Below are positions 53,506-62,372 of a DNA stretch of 64,000 nt, in pieces (the first letter of the stretch is position 1; every line of letters starts with the position of its first letter). The position numbers and the translations under genes are program-made. The stretch is from contig MGSS01000037.1 in NCBI GenBank assembly GCA_001798595.1, positions 1-64,000 of the forward strand, read 5' to 3'. Below the pieces are notes generated by a model. That model was not told where the DNA came from, searched no databases, and saw only the letters and a list, made by a program, of their open reading frames with translations. The DNA is from Deltaproteobacteria bacterium RIFCSPLOWO2_12_FULL_60_19. Its GTDB lineage: Bacteria > Desulfobacterota > Binatia > UBA9968.

Positions 53506-53892
53506 CGTTTTTTCCCTAACATCCGGGCTAAAATTTTGTCAAGCCGCTCGCGCTGCGAGAGTAAAAATTCTTTGTGAATTTTTTTCTTGCAATGCGGTAT
53601 GAAAAGGTTTATGAAAATTTGCTCGCTGTGACAGGAACGCTTCAGCCACCGTTGATCTGCTCCTTGCTGCAAGCGCGATTCGCCACAGGTTCGCTCAAGT
53701 CTCCGGTGTCTCTGACAAGGAGTCATTGGGCCGGCAAGCTAGTCAGGCGTGCTTGTTTATACTGTTGTTAAAAATGATACGCAAGGTGGCCGGCGCTGCT
53801 GGCTTTTTCGAGTTATCCACAGATGTGGATAACTCTGTTTGTAACTCTTGGCGCTTTTCTCTCTGTAAAACAATAAGTTAGCTTGGATTTGG
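53506..53892. other. Intergenic region upstream of dnaA (origin side)
   Basis: No credible gene is seen in these 387 bases between divergent hemL and dnaA. Two DnaA boxes in inverted orientation lie at 53813-53832. AT content rises near 53540-53640 (A/T-rich patch with TTTTTTTCTTGC), which could be an unwinding element. The open frame at 53574-53771 has no family character. Confidence 0.5.
53813..53832. promoter_or_regulatory. Pair of consensus DnaA boxes
   Basis: TTATCCACA at 53813-53821 and TGTGGATAA at 53824-53832 are the strict 9-mer box in opposite orientation with 2 bases between them. They lie 61 bases before the dnaA ATG and can serve autoregulation, replication initiation or both. 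Confidence 0.85.
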
Positions 53893-55230
53893 ATGGGGCT
53901 GGTGATGGACGAGCTTTGGGAAGGGGTCTTGCCGCAACTCCGGGAGCGGCTTGGAACTCAGAATTTCGAGACCTGGATCAAGCCCATCCGTGCAAAATCG
54001 CCGGCCGCCGACGAGCTGGCGCTGGAAGTCCCGAATAAGTTTTTCCGCGACTGGCTGGCGGAACACTTTCTCGCCTCGATCCAAGAGCTTCTGGCGCAGG
54101 TCGCGCAGCGAACCGTCAAGGTTTCGCTCAGCGTCAACCAGCACCTCCCGCCGGGCGCCGCCGCGCCGAAAAGAGTCGAACGGGAGAGTATCAAGCCACA
54201 AAGAGTCAGCAACCTCATCCCGAAGTACAACTTCGAGAATTTCGTGGTCGGCGCCAGCAACCAGTTCGCTCACGCGGCGTCGCTTGCCGTAGCGAACCAG
54301 CCGGGCGACCACTACAATCCGCTCTTCATCTACGGCGGCGTCGGCCTGGGGAAGACTCATTTGATCAATGCCATCGGCCACCGGATCGTCGAGCGGGGGC
54401 CCGGTCTTAAGGTCTTTTATCTTAGCTCCGAAGCGTTCATGAACGAGCTGATCGCTTCGCTGCGCCGGGACAAGATGGATGAATTCAGGACCCGATTCCG
54501 CAACAGCGACGTCCTGATCCTCGACGACATCCAGTTCATCGGCGGCAAGGAGCGCACCCAGGAGGAGTTTTTCCACACCTTCAACAGCCTCTACGAGTCG
54601 CATAAGCAGATCATTCTTACATCGGATCAATTCCCCAAGGAAATCCCCGATCTAGAAGACCGCCTGCGCAACCGGTTTGAGTGGGGACTCATCGCCGATA
54701 TTCAGCCGCCCGATGTCGAGACGCGGGTCGCTATCCTGCAGAAAAAGGCTGAAATAGTGGCTGTTCCGCTGCCGCACGATGTGGCGATCTTCCTCGCTTC
54801 CAACATCGATTCCAACGTGCGCGAACTCGAAGGTTCCTTGACGCGCCTCGGCGCCTTCGCATCGCTCACCAAAACCCCGATCACAGTGGAACTCGCCAAG
54901 GAAGTGCTGCAGAATACCCTAAAAGGCAACCAGAGAGAGGTGACGGTCGAGAGCATCCAGAAGACGATCTGCGACTATTTCAATCTCAAGCTCGGCGATC
55001 TGAAAGCCAAAAGAAGAACCAAGAACATCGCCTTGCCGCGCCAGCTGGCGATGTACCTTTGCCGGAAATACACCTCAACCTCATTCCCGTCCATTGGAAA
55101 CAAGTTCGGGGGCCGAGACCACTCCACGGTTATTCACGCCACAAAGACAATTGAGAAAAAGATCAAGGCGGATCCACAGATGTCGGCGACGATTGAAAAG
55201 CTGGAGAAAAATCTCAGCGTCAGGAAATAG
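53893..55230 (+). CDS. dnaA: Chromosomal replication initiator DnaA
   Basis: The 445-residue protein has domain I (about 5-85), a short linker, AAA+ domain III with GGVGLGKTH and DVLILDDIQFIGGK, and domain IV with the DNA-binding signature FGGRDHSTVIHA. An alternative ATG lies four codons in (MDELWEGV). It is flanked on both sides by DnaA boxes and is followed by dnaN. Confidence 0.97.
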   Translation: MGLVMDELWEGVLPQLRERLGTQNFETWIKPIRAKSPAADELALEVPNKFFRDWLAEHFLASIQELLAQVAQRTVKVSLSVNQHLPPGAAAPKRVERESIKPQRVSNLIPKYNFENFVVGASNQFAHAASLAVANQPGDHYNPLFIYGGVGLGKTHLINAIGHRIVERGPGLKVFYLSSEAFMNELIASLRRDKMDEFRTRFRNSDVLILDDIQFIGGKERTQEEFFHTFNSLYESHKQIILTSDQFPKEIPDLEDRLRNRFEWGLIADIQPPDVETRVAILQKKAEIVAVPLPHDVAIFLASNIDSNVRELEGSLTRLGAFASLTKTPITVELAKEVLQNTLKGNQREVTVESIQKTICDYFNLKLGDLKAKRRTKNIALPRQLAMYLCRKYTSTSFPSIGNKFGGRDHSTVIHATKTIEKKIKADPQMSATIEKLEKNLSVRK

Positions 55231-55449
55231 TGGATGGAGGTGTGAGTTACTGCGGTAGATTTATGTATGATCGCGGTGTTGAAAGCGTAAACTCCCGCTA
55301 CCTGTGAAGAGTGTGCATAACCATCTTGGTTTATGCACAGGGAAAGATAACTGAAAAGACGACGGAATATATGGTTGTCAACAGAATCCACAAGCCCTAT
55401 TGCTACTACTCAGTATTTTAACTAGAAGGTAGATACAGAAGAGGGGTGT
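55231..55449. other. dnaA-dnaN intergenic region with DnaA boxes (oriC candidate)
   Basis: The region holds TGTGCATAA at 55312-55320 and TTATGCACA at 55331-55339, an inverted pair of the TTATNCACA class, and a weaker GAATCCACA at 55384-55392. An AT-rich part near 55360-55440 could unwind. Together with the boxes before dnaA this is a bipartite origin-type arrangement. The dnaN ribosome-binding site (GAGGGG) is at 55441-55446. Confidence 0.65.
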
Positions 55450-56556
55450 ATGGAGTTTAGAGCCAAGCGGGATGAGTTTCTTGCCGCGCTGTATTGGACG
55501 CAGGGGATCGTGGAGCGGCGCAACACGATGCCGATACTGTCCAACGTCTTGTTGGAGTGTCGCAGCGGAGGGATCTATGTGACGGCGACGGATCTCGAAG
55601 TCGGGTTTAGGGGAAAAGTGGAAGGGGAGATGGTGGGCGAAGGGACAGCGACGGCGAACGCAAAGAAGTTGTACGAGATTGTGCGTGAAGCTCCGGCGGA
55701 CACCCTTCAACTTAAGCGGCTGGAAAACGAGTGGGTGGAAGTGAAAAGCGGGAAGTCCGTGTTTAAGATCGTCGGTTTGGAGGCGCGGGAGTTTCCGCAA
55801 TTTCCTGAATTTGGCGGCGAGAAGCTCGCGAGTATCCCAGCGACGGTCGTGCGCGAGATGGTGGAGAGAACGATCTTTGCGGTGTCCACCGATGAGACGC
55901 GTTATAATCTGAACGGCGTCTTCATCGAGGAGTTGCGCGATGGCAAGGCGCGGATGGTGGCGACAGATGGCCACCGGTTGGCCATGATCGAGAAATCCGT
56001 AGGCGCTCTGGGGTTGAGTAAGGGGGTTATTCTACCGCGCAAGGGGTTGGGAGAGTTAAGGCGGCTGGTCGAGGGGGCGGAAGACGGTTTAGTTTCTCTC
56101 GGATTTAAAGAAAATATGGCGCTTGTCACGAAAGATAACATGGAGCTTTTTATGCGCTTGATCGAGGGAGATTTTCCGGATTACACGAAGGTTATTCCGA
56201 AGGAAAATCCGTACGTCGCCAAGATCGACCAGGATGAATTTCTGCACGCTCTCAGACGTGTGTCGATCCTATCGAGCGAGCGCTACAAGGGGATTAAAAT
56301 CGACTTTAAATCTGGCAAAGTATTGGTTTCTGCAAGTAATCCGGATTTAGGCGAGGCGGTCGAAGAGATCGAGGTTGAGTACGATGGCAAGGCGTTGTCC
56401 GTCGGGTTCAACGCGCGTTATCTGCTAGACGTGTTAGCCGTGCTCGGCGCCGGCGGCGAGGTCGATGTCCTGCTGAAAGATGAGGTCAGCCCGAGCATCG
56501 TCCGCAAGGGCGGCGATGAGGAATATCTCTACGTCGTCATGCCGATGCGACTATAA
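55450..56556 (+). CDS. dnaN: DNA polymerase III beta sliding clamp
   Basis: The 368-residue protein has the three-fold clamp repeat; recognisable parts are RRNTMPILSNVLLE in domain 1, LNGVFIEEL and ATDGHRLAM in domain 2 and YVVMPMRL at the C-terminus. It lies in the usual position after dnaA. recF, which frequently follows, is not here; instead a convergent membrane transporter gene lies 88 bases away. Confidence 0.95.
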   Translation: MEFRAKRDEFLAALYWTQGIVERRNTMPILSNVLLECRSGGIYVTATDLEVGFRGKVEGEMVGEGTATANAKKLYEIVREAPADTLQLKRLENEWVEVKSGKSVFKIVGLEAREFPQFPEFGGEKLASIPATVVREMVERTIFAVSTDETRYNLNGVFIEELRDGKARMVATDGHRLAMIEKSVGALGLSKGVILPRKGLGELRRLVEGAEDGLVSLGFKENMALVTKDNMELFMRLIEGDFPDYTKVIPKENPYVAKIDQDEFLHALRRVSILSSERYKGIKIDFKSGKVLVSASNPDLGEAVEEIEVEYDGKALSVGFNARYLLDVLAVLGAGGEVDVLLKDEVSPSIVRKGGDEEYLYVVMPMRL

Positions 56557-56644
56557 CCGGCAGGGTCCTTTCGCATCATAACGTCCGTAAAATATTGTTA
56601 CCACTCTTCCGTCACTCCCTGGCGGGGTTTATTCCTCTCTGTTG

Positions 56645-57529
56645 CTATTCCCGTGTGCCGATAATGACGCCGGCGATAATCACGACTCCACCTACAAGTT
56701 GGTAGGGATAGATCGTCTCGCCGAGAAAAATCACCGCCAGCAACACCGCGAACAGAGGAAGCAGATTGTAAGCGAGGCTCGCCCGGCTCGGCCCGAACGT
56801 CCGGATGGATCGGTTCCACAGCAAAAAAGAGAGGAACGAAGGGAATATCCCGAGATAAAGAAAAGCGAGCAAGACATCCATCCGCCAGATGTCGGCGGGT
56901 CTCAATTGCAGCTCGACAAGTGCCGCGGGCACCAAGAAACACGCGCCGATGACGGTGGTGATCGAGGTCAGCGCGAGCGGCGAGAGAACCTGCATCATCG
57001 GTTTGGCCATCACCATGTAAAATCCCCACAGTCCGGTGGCGAAAAAGACGATGATATCCCCCGGGTTGAAATTAAACTGCCAGAGGGCATCGCGCGATCC
57101 TTTGCTGAGGATCCACGCCACGCCCGCAAGGGAGATCAATACCCCAGAAAGACGGCGCGCCGTCAGCTTCTCGCCGATCAGCAGCCACGCGAGCAGCGCC
57201 GTTGTCACGGGCGTGGTCGAGTTCACCAGCGTCGCGTTGGTCGCGCTGGTATATCCAAGCCCGATGTAGAGGACCGCATTGAAGGCAAAGACGCCGGTGA
57301 TGCTCATGAGGACAAGCGAAACGAGCGCGCGTCGCGGCGGCCATTCTTTGCGGTAGAGCAAGAGCGGCAGCAGGATCAAGGCGGAGACGACGAAGCGGCC
57401 GGCGTTCAGCGTCCAGGGCGGGACCGTGCCGACCAACGCCTTGCCGACGATAAAGTTGCTGCTCCAAAAAAGCGGCGGCAGAACCAGGAACAGGTAGGCG
57501 GCGGCGGAAGGGTGGTTGGGTTTCTCCAC
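56645..57529 (-). CDS. DMT-superfamily (EamA) transporter
   Basis: The 294-residue protein has ten membrane helices in two EamA halves; the first half has GLGYTSATNATLVNSTTPV (the conserved helix-4 pattern) and the second half ends with an AGVIIGTRE-type C-terminus. The family exports amino acids or other metabolites. It faces dnaN and is separate from the operons nearby. The substrate is unknown. Confidence 0.85.
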   Translation of the reverse strand: MEKPNHPSAAAYLFLVLPPLFWSSNFIVGKALVGTVPPWTLNAGRFVVSALILLPLLLYRKEWPPRRALVSLVLMSITGVFAFNAVLYIGLGYTSATNATLVNSTTPVTTALLAWLLIGEKLTARRLSGVLISLAGVAWILSKGSRDALWQFNFNPGDIIVFFATGLWGFYMVMAKPMMQVLSPLALTSITTVIGACFLVPAALVELQLRPADIWRMDVLLAFLYLGIFPSFLSFLLWNRSIRTFGPSRASLAYNLLPLFAVLLAVIFLGETIYPYQLVGGVVIIAGVIIGTRE

Positions 57530-57565
57530 TAGGCTGTCACAATCGGGTTGCGCTGCTTCGATAAA

Positions 57566-58528
57566 CTACCCCACGGTAATTTTTGCGAAGAGATCGTCCA
57601 CGGCCATCTTGCCGCCGATCATGCCCTGCTCGTAGGAGTATTGCATGAGGGTTTTGAGATTCTTGCGGTTGGCCTCGCCCAAACCGTAAATCCAAGGGTC
57701 CTGGCCGAGGATATCCTCCTGCTCTTCGAGAGTATGGCGAAACCAGGCGAGCGGCACGCGCCTCGGGTTCTCCATCCGCTTGTAAGCCGCCTGCTTCGCC
57801 TTCTCAAACGCCTGGAAAAGACTCGTCGGCACCCATGGGTAGCGCTCGACGATGTCGAGCTTGATTGCCGTCGTGTGCATGATGGGGAAGATGCCGGTTC
57901 GTTGGTAATATTCGATTTCCAGCTCCTTGTATTTCGGAAACAGCCGCGCGACTCTGGGGTCGCGGTCCAGAATCGGCTGGATTAGCTCCGGATGGATCAG
58001 CGCGTCGAGCTCCCCCTCCGCCACCATGCGCTCAACGCTCTTCCCGGAGGGAATCATTTGCAGCGAGAGTTCGCGCGGCAACGTGAGCTCGATCTCCTCC
58101 TCGTCCTGCTTGTGCCACTCGATCTTTCGGTGGGGCACCTGGAACTCGTGTTCGAGGATGCCCCGCACCCAGAGATTGCTGGTGGCGGAGTAGTTGCGCA
58201 GCCCTACCTTGCGGCCGATCAGGTCCGTCGGCTTGCGGATGGCTTTGTTGACATTGACGAAGACAAAGCCGTGGCGGAATCGTCGGTGGAGAAAGACCGG
58301 AATCGCGACGAAGGGGAGGCTGCGATACTTTGCGGCAAGGTAGTTGGACATGGAAAGCTCGGCGACGTCGAACTCGCGCCCGCGGATCATGCGCCAGTGG
58401 CGGATGTCCGAGGTCATGTCGGTCAGGACCGTCAGCTCGATGCCGTCGGGCTTGACGCTGCCTTCGATCAGCGGCCTGACGATTTCATAGTCGCCGCATG
58501 CCAGGGTCAGGTGCAGGTCTTTCGACAT
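57566..58528 (-). CDS. 4,5-dihydroxyphthalate decarboxylase-like protein
   Basis: The 320-residue protein has no signal peptide and shows the periplasmic-binding-like fold with LACGDYEIVRPLIEGSV, AELSMSNYLAAKY, LPFVAIPVFLHRRFRH and LIGRKVGLRNYSATSNLW, as in the phthalate-pathway decarboxylase family. Members are also similar to NMT1/THI5 binding proteins, so the decarboxylase role is not certain. It is divergent from an NMT1-type gene. Confidence 0.75.
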   Translation of the reverse strand: MSKDLHLTLACGDYEIVRPLIEGSVKPDGIELTVLTDMTSDIRHWRMIRGREFDVAELSMSNYLAAKYRSLPFVAIPVFLHRRFRHGFVFVNVNKAIRKPTDLIGRKVGLRNYSATSNLWVRGILEHEFQVPHRKIEWHKQDEEEIELTLPRELSLQMIPSGKSVERMVAEGELDALIHPELIQPILDRDPRVARLFPKYKELEIEYYQRTGIFPIMHTTAIKLDIVERYPWVPTSLFQAFEKAKQAAYKRMENPRRVPLAWFRHTLEEQEDILGQDPWIYGLGEANRKNLKTLMQYSYEQGMIGGKMAVDDLFAKITVG

Positions 58529-58634
58529 GCGGTCTATCTACCACGCCGCCGTGAATTTTTCCAAGTTGCGCCGGAGCCTTCCTTTTTGGCGCGGAAAAAT
58601 GTAGATTGCGCTCATCGGTCGGAAGGAGAAAGCC

Positions 58635-59618
58635 ATGAGACTACGCCTCGCTTACTCAGCCGCAACCCTGGCGCTTTGTCTGTTTGCCCCGCCGTCGTGG
58701 GGGCAGACGAAGGTCAGGCTCAACTGGACCGCCGTCACCGGGGCGCAGAGCGGCGCCTACGTCGCGCAGGAGGAAGGGCTGTTTAAGAAGCATGGGATCG
58801 ACATGGAGCTGATCCACATTGCCTCCAGCTCGCGCGGCATCCAGGCGATTCTGGCGGGCGAGATCGGCTTCTCCTACATGGATGGCAACAACGCGATCCA
58901 GGCCAATCTCAAGGGCGCCGGCTTAGCCCTGGTGGCCGGCGCGACCAACCGTATGGTCTTCTCGCTTATGGCGCGGCCCGAGATCAAAAAGATCGCCGAT
59001 CTTCGCGGGAAAAAGATCGGCATCACCCGCGTCGGCTCGTCGACGCATACATCAGCTCTCTATGCGCTGGGCCAAGCGGGCCTTAAACCCAACGACTACC
59101 AGATTCTTCCGCTGCTCGAAGTTCCTAACATCTTCACCGCCCTTGTTGCCGGGCAGATTGACGCGGGGGTTGTCTCCCCTCCGACCAATAGCCGGGCGCG
59201 CAAGGCGGGCTTGAACGAGCTTATGAATATCGCCAAGGAGGGGCCGGAGTATGTCTCGGTGGCGATCGGCACGACGCGGGCGTATATCAAGGCGAACGAA
59301 GACACCGTGCGGCGGGTTGTGCGGGCCTATGCAGAAGGAGTCCACCTGTTCAGGACCAACAAGCAGGTCGGGGTCAGGGTGCTGGGGAAATACACCAAGG
59401 TGAAGGAGCAGGATATTTTAGAAGACGCCTACAACCAGTTCCAGGATTATCTCCACACACCCCCATACGTGAGCCGGAAGGGCGTCGAGGCGATTCTCGC
59501 CGAGCTGGGCGAGAAAGAGCCGGCGGCGCGCCAAATCAAGGCGGACGATATCCTCGACATGCGCTTTGTGGGCGAGCTTGAAAAGGAAGGCTTCTTTAAA
59601 AAGCTGGGAGGAAAGTAA
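58635..59618 (+). CDS. NMT1/THI5-like ABC transporter substrate-binding protein
   Basis: The 327-residue protein starts with a signal peptide (LAYSAATLALCLFAPPSWG) and has GAYVAQEEGLFKKHGIDMEL, ASSSRGIQAILAGEIGFSY, and VVRAYAEGVHLF, typical of the SsuA/TauA/ThiY-type family. GGAAGGAG precedes the ATG. No permease or ATPase gene accompanies it, so its transport system is elsewhere. It has an orphan-type organisation common in some uncultured proteobacteria. Confidence 0.85.
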   Translation: MRLRLAYSAATLALCLFAPPSWGQTKVRLNWTAVTGAQSGAYVAQEEGLFKKHGIDMELIHIASSSRGIQAILAGEIGFSYMDGNNAIQANLKGAGLALVAGATNRMVFSLMARPEIKKIADLRGKKIGITRVGSSTHTSALYALGQAGLKPNDYQILPLLEVPNIFTALVAGQIDAGVVSPPTNSRARKAGLNELMNIAKEGPEYVSVAIGTTRAYIKANEDTVRRVVRAYAEGVHLFRTNKQVGVRVLGKYTKVKEQDILEDAYNQFQDYLHTPPYVSRKGVEAILAELGEKEPAARQIKADDILDMRFVGELEKEGFFKKLGGK

Positions 59619-59685
59619 AGCAGAGCGCTCGCTGGCTCGAACGGGTTAGAGTCCGAAGGCGCGAACCCTTCCGGTCGACGGCCGA

Positions 59686-59762
59686 TCCTCGCTTCGCTCG
59701 AAATCTCAGATCGCAAATTTCAGATCTCAGAATTGCAATTTGAGATATGTGATTTGAGATCC
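59686..59762. repeat. Intergenic palindromic repeat, AATCTCAGATC family (copy A)
   Basis: Starts with TCCTCGCTTCGCTCG (59686-59700) followed by AATCTCAGAT, an AT-rich inverted pair (CAGATCTCAG, TTTGAGAT) and ends with TTGAGAT. The same head and body occur at 62287-62361, and the head alone at 63973. No coding potential. It lies between convergent genes and could be a dispersed repetitive extragenic element. Confidence 0.55.
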
Positions 59763-59847
59763 CGAAGGGCAAGCCGTCGCCCTTCACGGTTCACGCCTTC
59801 GGACACGCGTCTGCCGTGATCCAGCCAGCGGGAGTAACGAACCCAGG

Positions 59848-60552
59848 CTAACTTCTCTTTCGCGCTTGTCTCGCCCGCCTGACAAAGTAGTCCCACATCG
59901 AGCCCAGCCGGTGGGGAGTGTAGATCTGCTCGAATTTGACCGGCGACTCTTCGTCGCTGGTCCACGACGGATCGCCGGAGGCCGTTGCCAGCAGGTGGAT
60001 GCGGCAGGCCTTCTCCAAAAAAACCGCATAGAGCGTCGCCACTTCGATCGACTCTCCGACGACGGTCGAGCCGTGATTTTTCATCAGCACGCCGCGACAC
60101 TTGGCCAGCGACTTGGCCACCCCGACGCCGAGTTCAGGCGTGCGGATGAGCGCGGTCGTGGCGTCGAAGGTCGGCAGCCCTTCGTAGAAAATATTCCCCT
60201 CGTGGCTGATCGGCCTTAGCTTCTGGCCGAGCGCGCCGAAAACCGTCGCGTAGGGCGGATGGGAGTGCACCACACAGTTGACATCGGGACGCGCCTTCAT
60301 GATTTCGGTGTGGATGAAGACCTCGGAGTGGCGTTCGTATTTGCCATCGATCTTCTTGCCGGTCGCGATGTCGACGACGATGATGTGCTGCGGTCGGATC
60401 TCCTCGAAGCCGAAGCTGTGCGGCTTCATCAGGATCTTGTTCTGTCCGGGAATGCGCACGGAGACGTGGCCGAGGATGTTGTCCCAGTGGCCCTCGTTGG
60501 CGAGGATGTTGCAGGAGTATGCCAAATTCTCTTTGAGTTCTTTGAGGCTCAT
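59848..60552 (-). CDS. Class II aldolase/adducin-domain protein
   Basis: The 234-residue protein has the zinc-binding histidines in VVHSHPPYATVFG and a later MKNHGSTVVG, with the acidic residue in NIFYEGL typical of L-fuculose/L-rhamnulose phosphate aldolase-like folds. I chose the ATG at 60552 (GGAAGGAG upstream); the open frame beyond is not supported. It is separate from the ligase gene by the GGGGC element. The substrate is unknown. Confidence 0.85.
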   Translation of the reverse strand: MSLKELKENLAYSCNILANEGHWDNILGHVSVRIPGQNKILMKPHSFGFEEIRPQHIIVVDIATGKKIDGKYERHSEVFIHTEIMKARPDVNCVVHSHPPYATVFGALGQKLRPISHEGNIFYEGLPTFDATTALIRTPELGVGVAKSLAKCRGVLMKNHGSTVVGESIEVATLYAVFLEKACRIHLLATASGDPSWTSDEESPVKFEQIYTPHRLGSMWDYFVRRARQARKRS

Positions 60553-60642
60553 GTTGTCTCCTTCCCGAGTAGTCGATGATGAAAGATTTTTTTCTGTATC
60601 ATGGTTCGATAAGATTTTCCAAAGGTGTCCACCCATCGTTAC

Positions 60643-60720
60643 TGTAGGGGCGCAATTCATTGCGCGCAGGCTAATCCCATTGGGCGTTTCCGGAGAGGGC
60701 GCGATAAATCGCGCCCCTAC
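60643..60720. mobile_element. MITE-like palindromic element, GGGGC family (second copy)
   Basis: TGTAGGGGCGCAATTCATTGCGC (as an inner hairpin GCGCAAT..ATTGCGC) begins the element at 60643, and GGGCGCGATAAATCGCGCCC followed by CTAC ends it at 60720. The outer ends GTAGGGGCGC and GCGCCCCTAC are inverted repeats. The plan matches 47627-47710. It lies between the aldolase and ligase genes. Confidence 0.55.
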
Positions 60721-60741
60721 GCCAGGTGAAATGGTGCGCGC

Positions 60742-62283
60742 TTATCTGCCGCCGCGTAGCTTAAATCGCTGTATTTTCCCCGTGACGGTCTTGGGCAGCT
60801 CGTCGACGAAATCGACCCATCTCGGATATTTAAACGGCGCGAGCCTGCTTTTGACCAGCGATTGCAGTTCGTCCTTCAGTTGATCGCTCGCCTTGTACTC
60901 GCTCTTGAGCAGGACGTAGGCCTTGGGCTTCAGCAGGCCGTCGTGATCGGGCTGTCCGACCACCGCCGCTTCCAGGACGGCGGCGTGCTCCATCAACGTA
61001 TTTTCGATCTCGATCGGCGAAACCCATAGACCCCCGACCTTGAGCATGTCGTCTGAGCGGCCGCAGTACCAGTAGTAACCCTCTTCGTCGCGATAATAGG
61101 TGTCCCCGGTCTTGAGCCACTCCCCCAGCATCGTCCGTTTGGTCTGCTCGTGCTTGTTCCAGTAGTAGGGGGCGGTGGCGTCGCCCTTGACGAGCAAGTT
61201 TCCGACCTGGCCGGTCGGCACCTCGCGCCCCTCTTCGTCGACGATCTTCGCCTCAAAAGCCGGCGTGACTTCGCCGCTGCTCCCTGCTTTCGCCCGGCCC
61301 GGCCGGTTGGCGAGAAAGTCGTGCGTCGCTTCGGTCGAGCCTACGACGTCGAGCAGCTCCAGCCCGTACTTCTCCTTCCACTGGTGAAACAGCGCCGGTG
61401 GCAGCGGCTCGCCGGAGGAGAGGCAGATCCTGAGCGAGCTCAGATCGTAATTTCGCTCGACGCGCAGCAGCCGGGCGTAAAGCGTCGGCACGGAAAAGAA
61501 AAAGGTCGGGTGGTATTTATCGATCACGCGGAGAATCTTTTCCGGGTCGGGACGCTCGGGCCAGAGGACGGTGGCCGCGCCGAAGCGAAACGGAAAATAG
61601 AGCGAGTTGCCCAGACCGTAGGAGAAAAAGAGCTTGGAAGCGGAGAAACAGAGATCGTTTTCGTTCATCCCGAGCACCGGCTTCGCGAAGAGATCGGTGA
61701 TCGTGATCATGTCGTGCTGCAAGTGGACCGCCCCTTTGGGCGAGCCGGTGCTGCCGGAGGTGTAGGCCCACCAGGAGACATCGTCCTTGGCCGTCGGCTC
61801 CGCCTCGAGCCGAGTCGAGGCCTTGGAGCTGAACAGGTCGAAGGAGACCGCACGCCCTGTTGGCTTGCCCACCACCAGCACGGCTTTGAGCTGTCGGGGC
61901 TGGTTCCAGATCGGCTCGAATTCAGGCAGGACCGACTCGTGGATGACGGCGACTTTGGCGCGGCTGTCCTGGAGCAGATACTCATAGTCCTTCGACTTCA
62001 TCCACGGATTGGTCGGTATCGGCACGGCGCCGATTTTGATCGCGCCGAAGAAGCTGAAGGCGAATTCGGGAGAGTCGGGCAGGGCCAGCAGAACGCGCTG
62101 CTCGATATCGACGCCCAGCTCTTTCAGCGCGTTGCCGGTCTGATTGACCTTTTCGTAGACGTCCTGGTAGGTGAATTTCTGGTCGTTGTAGTAGATGGCG
62201 ACCCGTTTGCCGCGACCTTGGGCGACGTTCTCGTCCACGAAGGTGGTCGCCGCGTTGTAGATGTCGGGAAGGTCGAGCTTCAT
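60742..62283 (-). CDS. Benzoate-CoA-ligase-family acyl-CoA synthetase
   Basis: The 513-residue ANL enzyme shows WWAYTSGSTGSPKGAVH (P-loop), LLDVVGSTEATHDFLAN, LKTGDTYYRDEEGYYWYCGR and the catalytic Lys in LPKTVTGKIQRFKLR. The order and LPDIYNAATTFVDENV start fit the benzoate-CoA ligase group that activates aromatic acids. It runs in the same direction as the aldehyde dehydrogenase 89 bases upstream. Confidence 0.86.
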   Translation of the reverse strand: MKLDLPDIYNAATTFVDENVAQGRGKRVAIYYNDQKFTYQDVYEKVNQTGNALKELGVDIEQRVLLALPDSPEFAFSFFGAIKIGAVPIPTNPWMKSKDYEYLLQDSRAKVAVIHESVLPEFEPIWNQPRQLKAVLVVGKPTGRAVSFDLFSSKASTRLEAEPTAKDDVSWWAYTSGSTGSPKGAVHLQHDMITITDLFAKPVLGMNENDLCFSASKLFFSYGLGNSLYFPFRFGAATVLWPERPDPEKILRVIDKYHPTFFFSVPTLYARLLRVERNYDLSSLRICLSSGEPLPPALFHQWKEKYGLELLDVVGSTEATHDFLANRPGRAKAGSSGEVTPAFEAKIVDEEGREVPTGQVGNLLVKGDATAPYYWNKHEQTKRTMLGEWLKTGDTYYRDEEGYYWYCGRSDDMLKVGGLWVSPIEIENTLMEHAAVLEAAVVGQPDHDGLLKPKAYVLLKSEYKASDQLKDELQSLVKSRLAPFKYPRWVDFVDELPKTVTGKIQRFKLRGGR

Positions 62284-62286
62284 CCG

Positions 62287-62361
62287 TCCTCGCTATGCTC
62301 GGAATCTCAGATCTCATATGGCAAATCTCAAATCTGGAATTTGAGATCTGAGATTTGAGAT
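62287..62361. repeat. Intergenic palindromic repeat, AATCTCAGATC family (copy B)
   Basis: Head TCCTCGCTATGCTCGG (62287-62302) is followed by AATCTCAGATCTCATATGG, AAATCTCAAATCTGG, AATTTGAGATCTGAG and ATTTGAGAT, giving a strong inverted structure centred near 62337. Same wording as at 59686. It lies between the aldehyde dehydrogenase stop and the ligase start. Confidence 0.55.
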
Positions 62362-62372
62362 GCCCGCAGGGC

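Noticed and set aside
53574..53771. 65-codon frame upstream of dnaA
   Set aside because: No family similarity, no clear ribosome-binding site, and the region is AT-rich origin DNA.
61150..62358. 402-codon frame on the plus strand opposite the CoA ligase gene
   Set aside because: It is a shadow of the ligase, running over the start into the AATCTCAGATC repeat.
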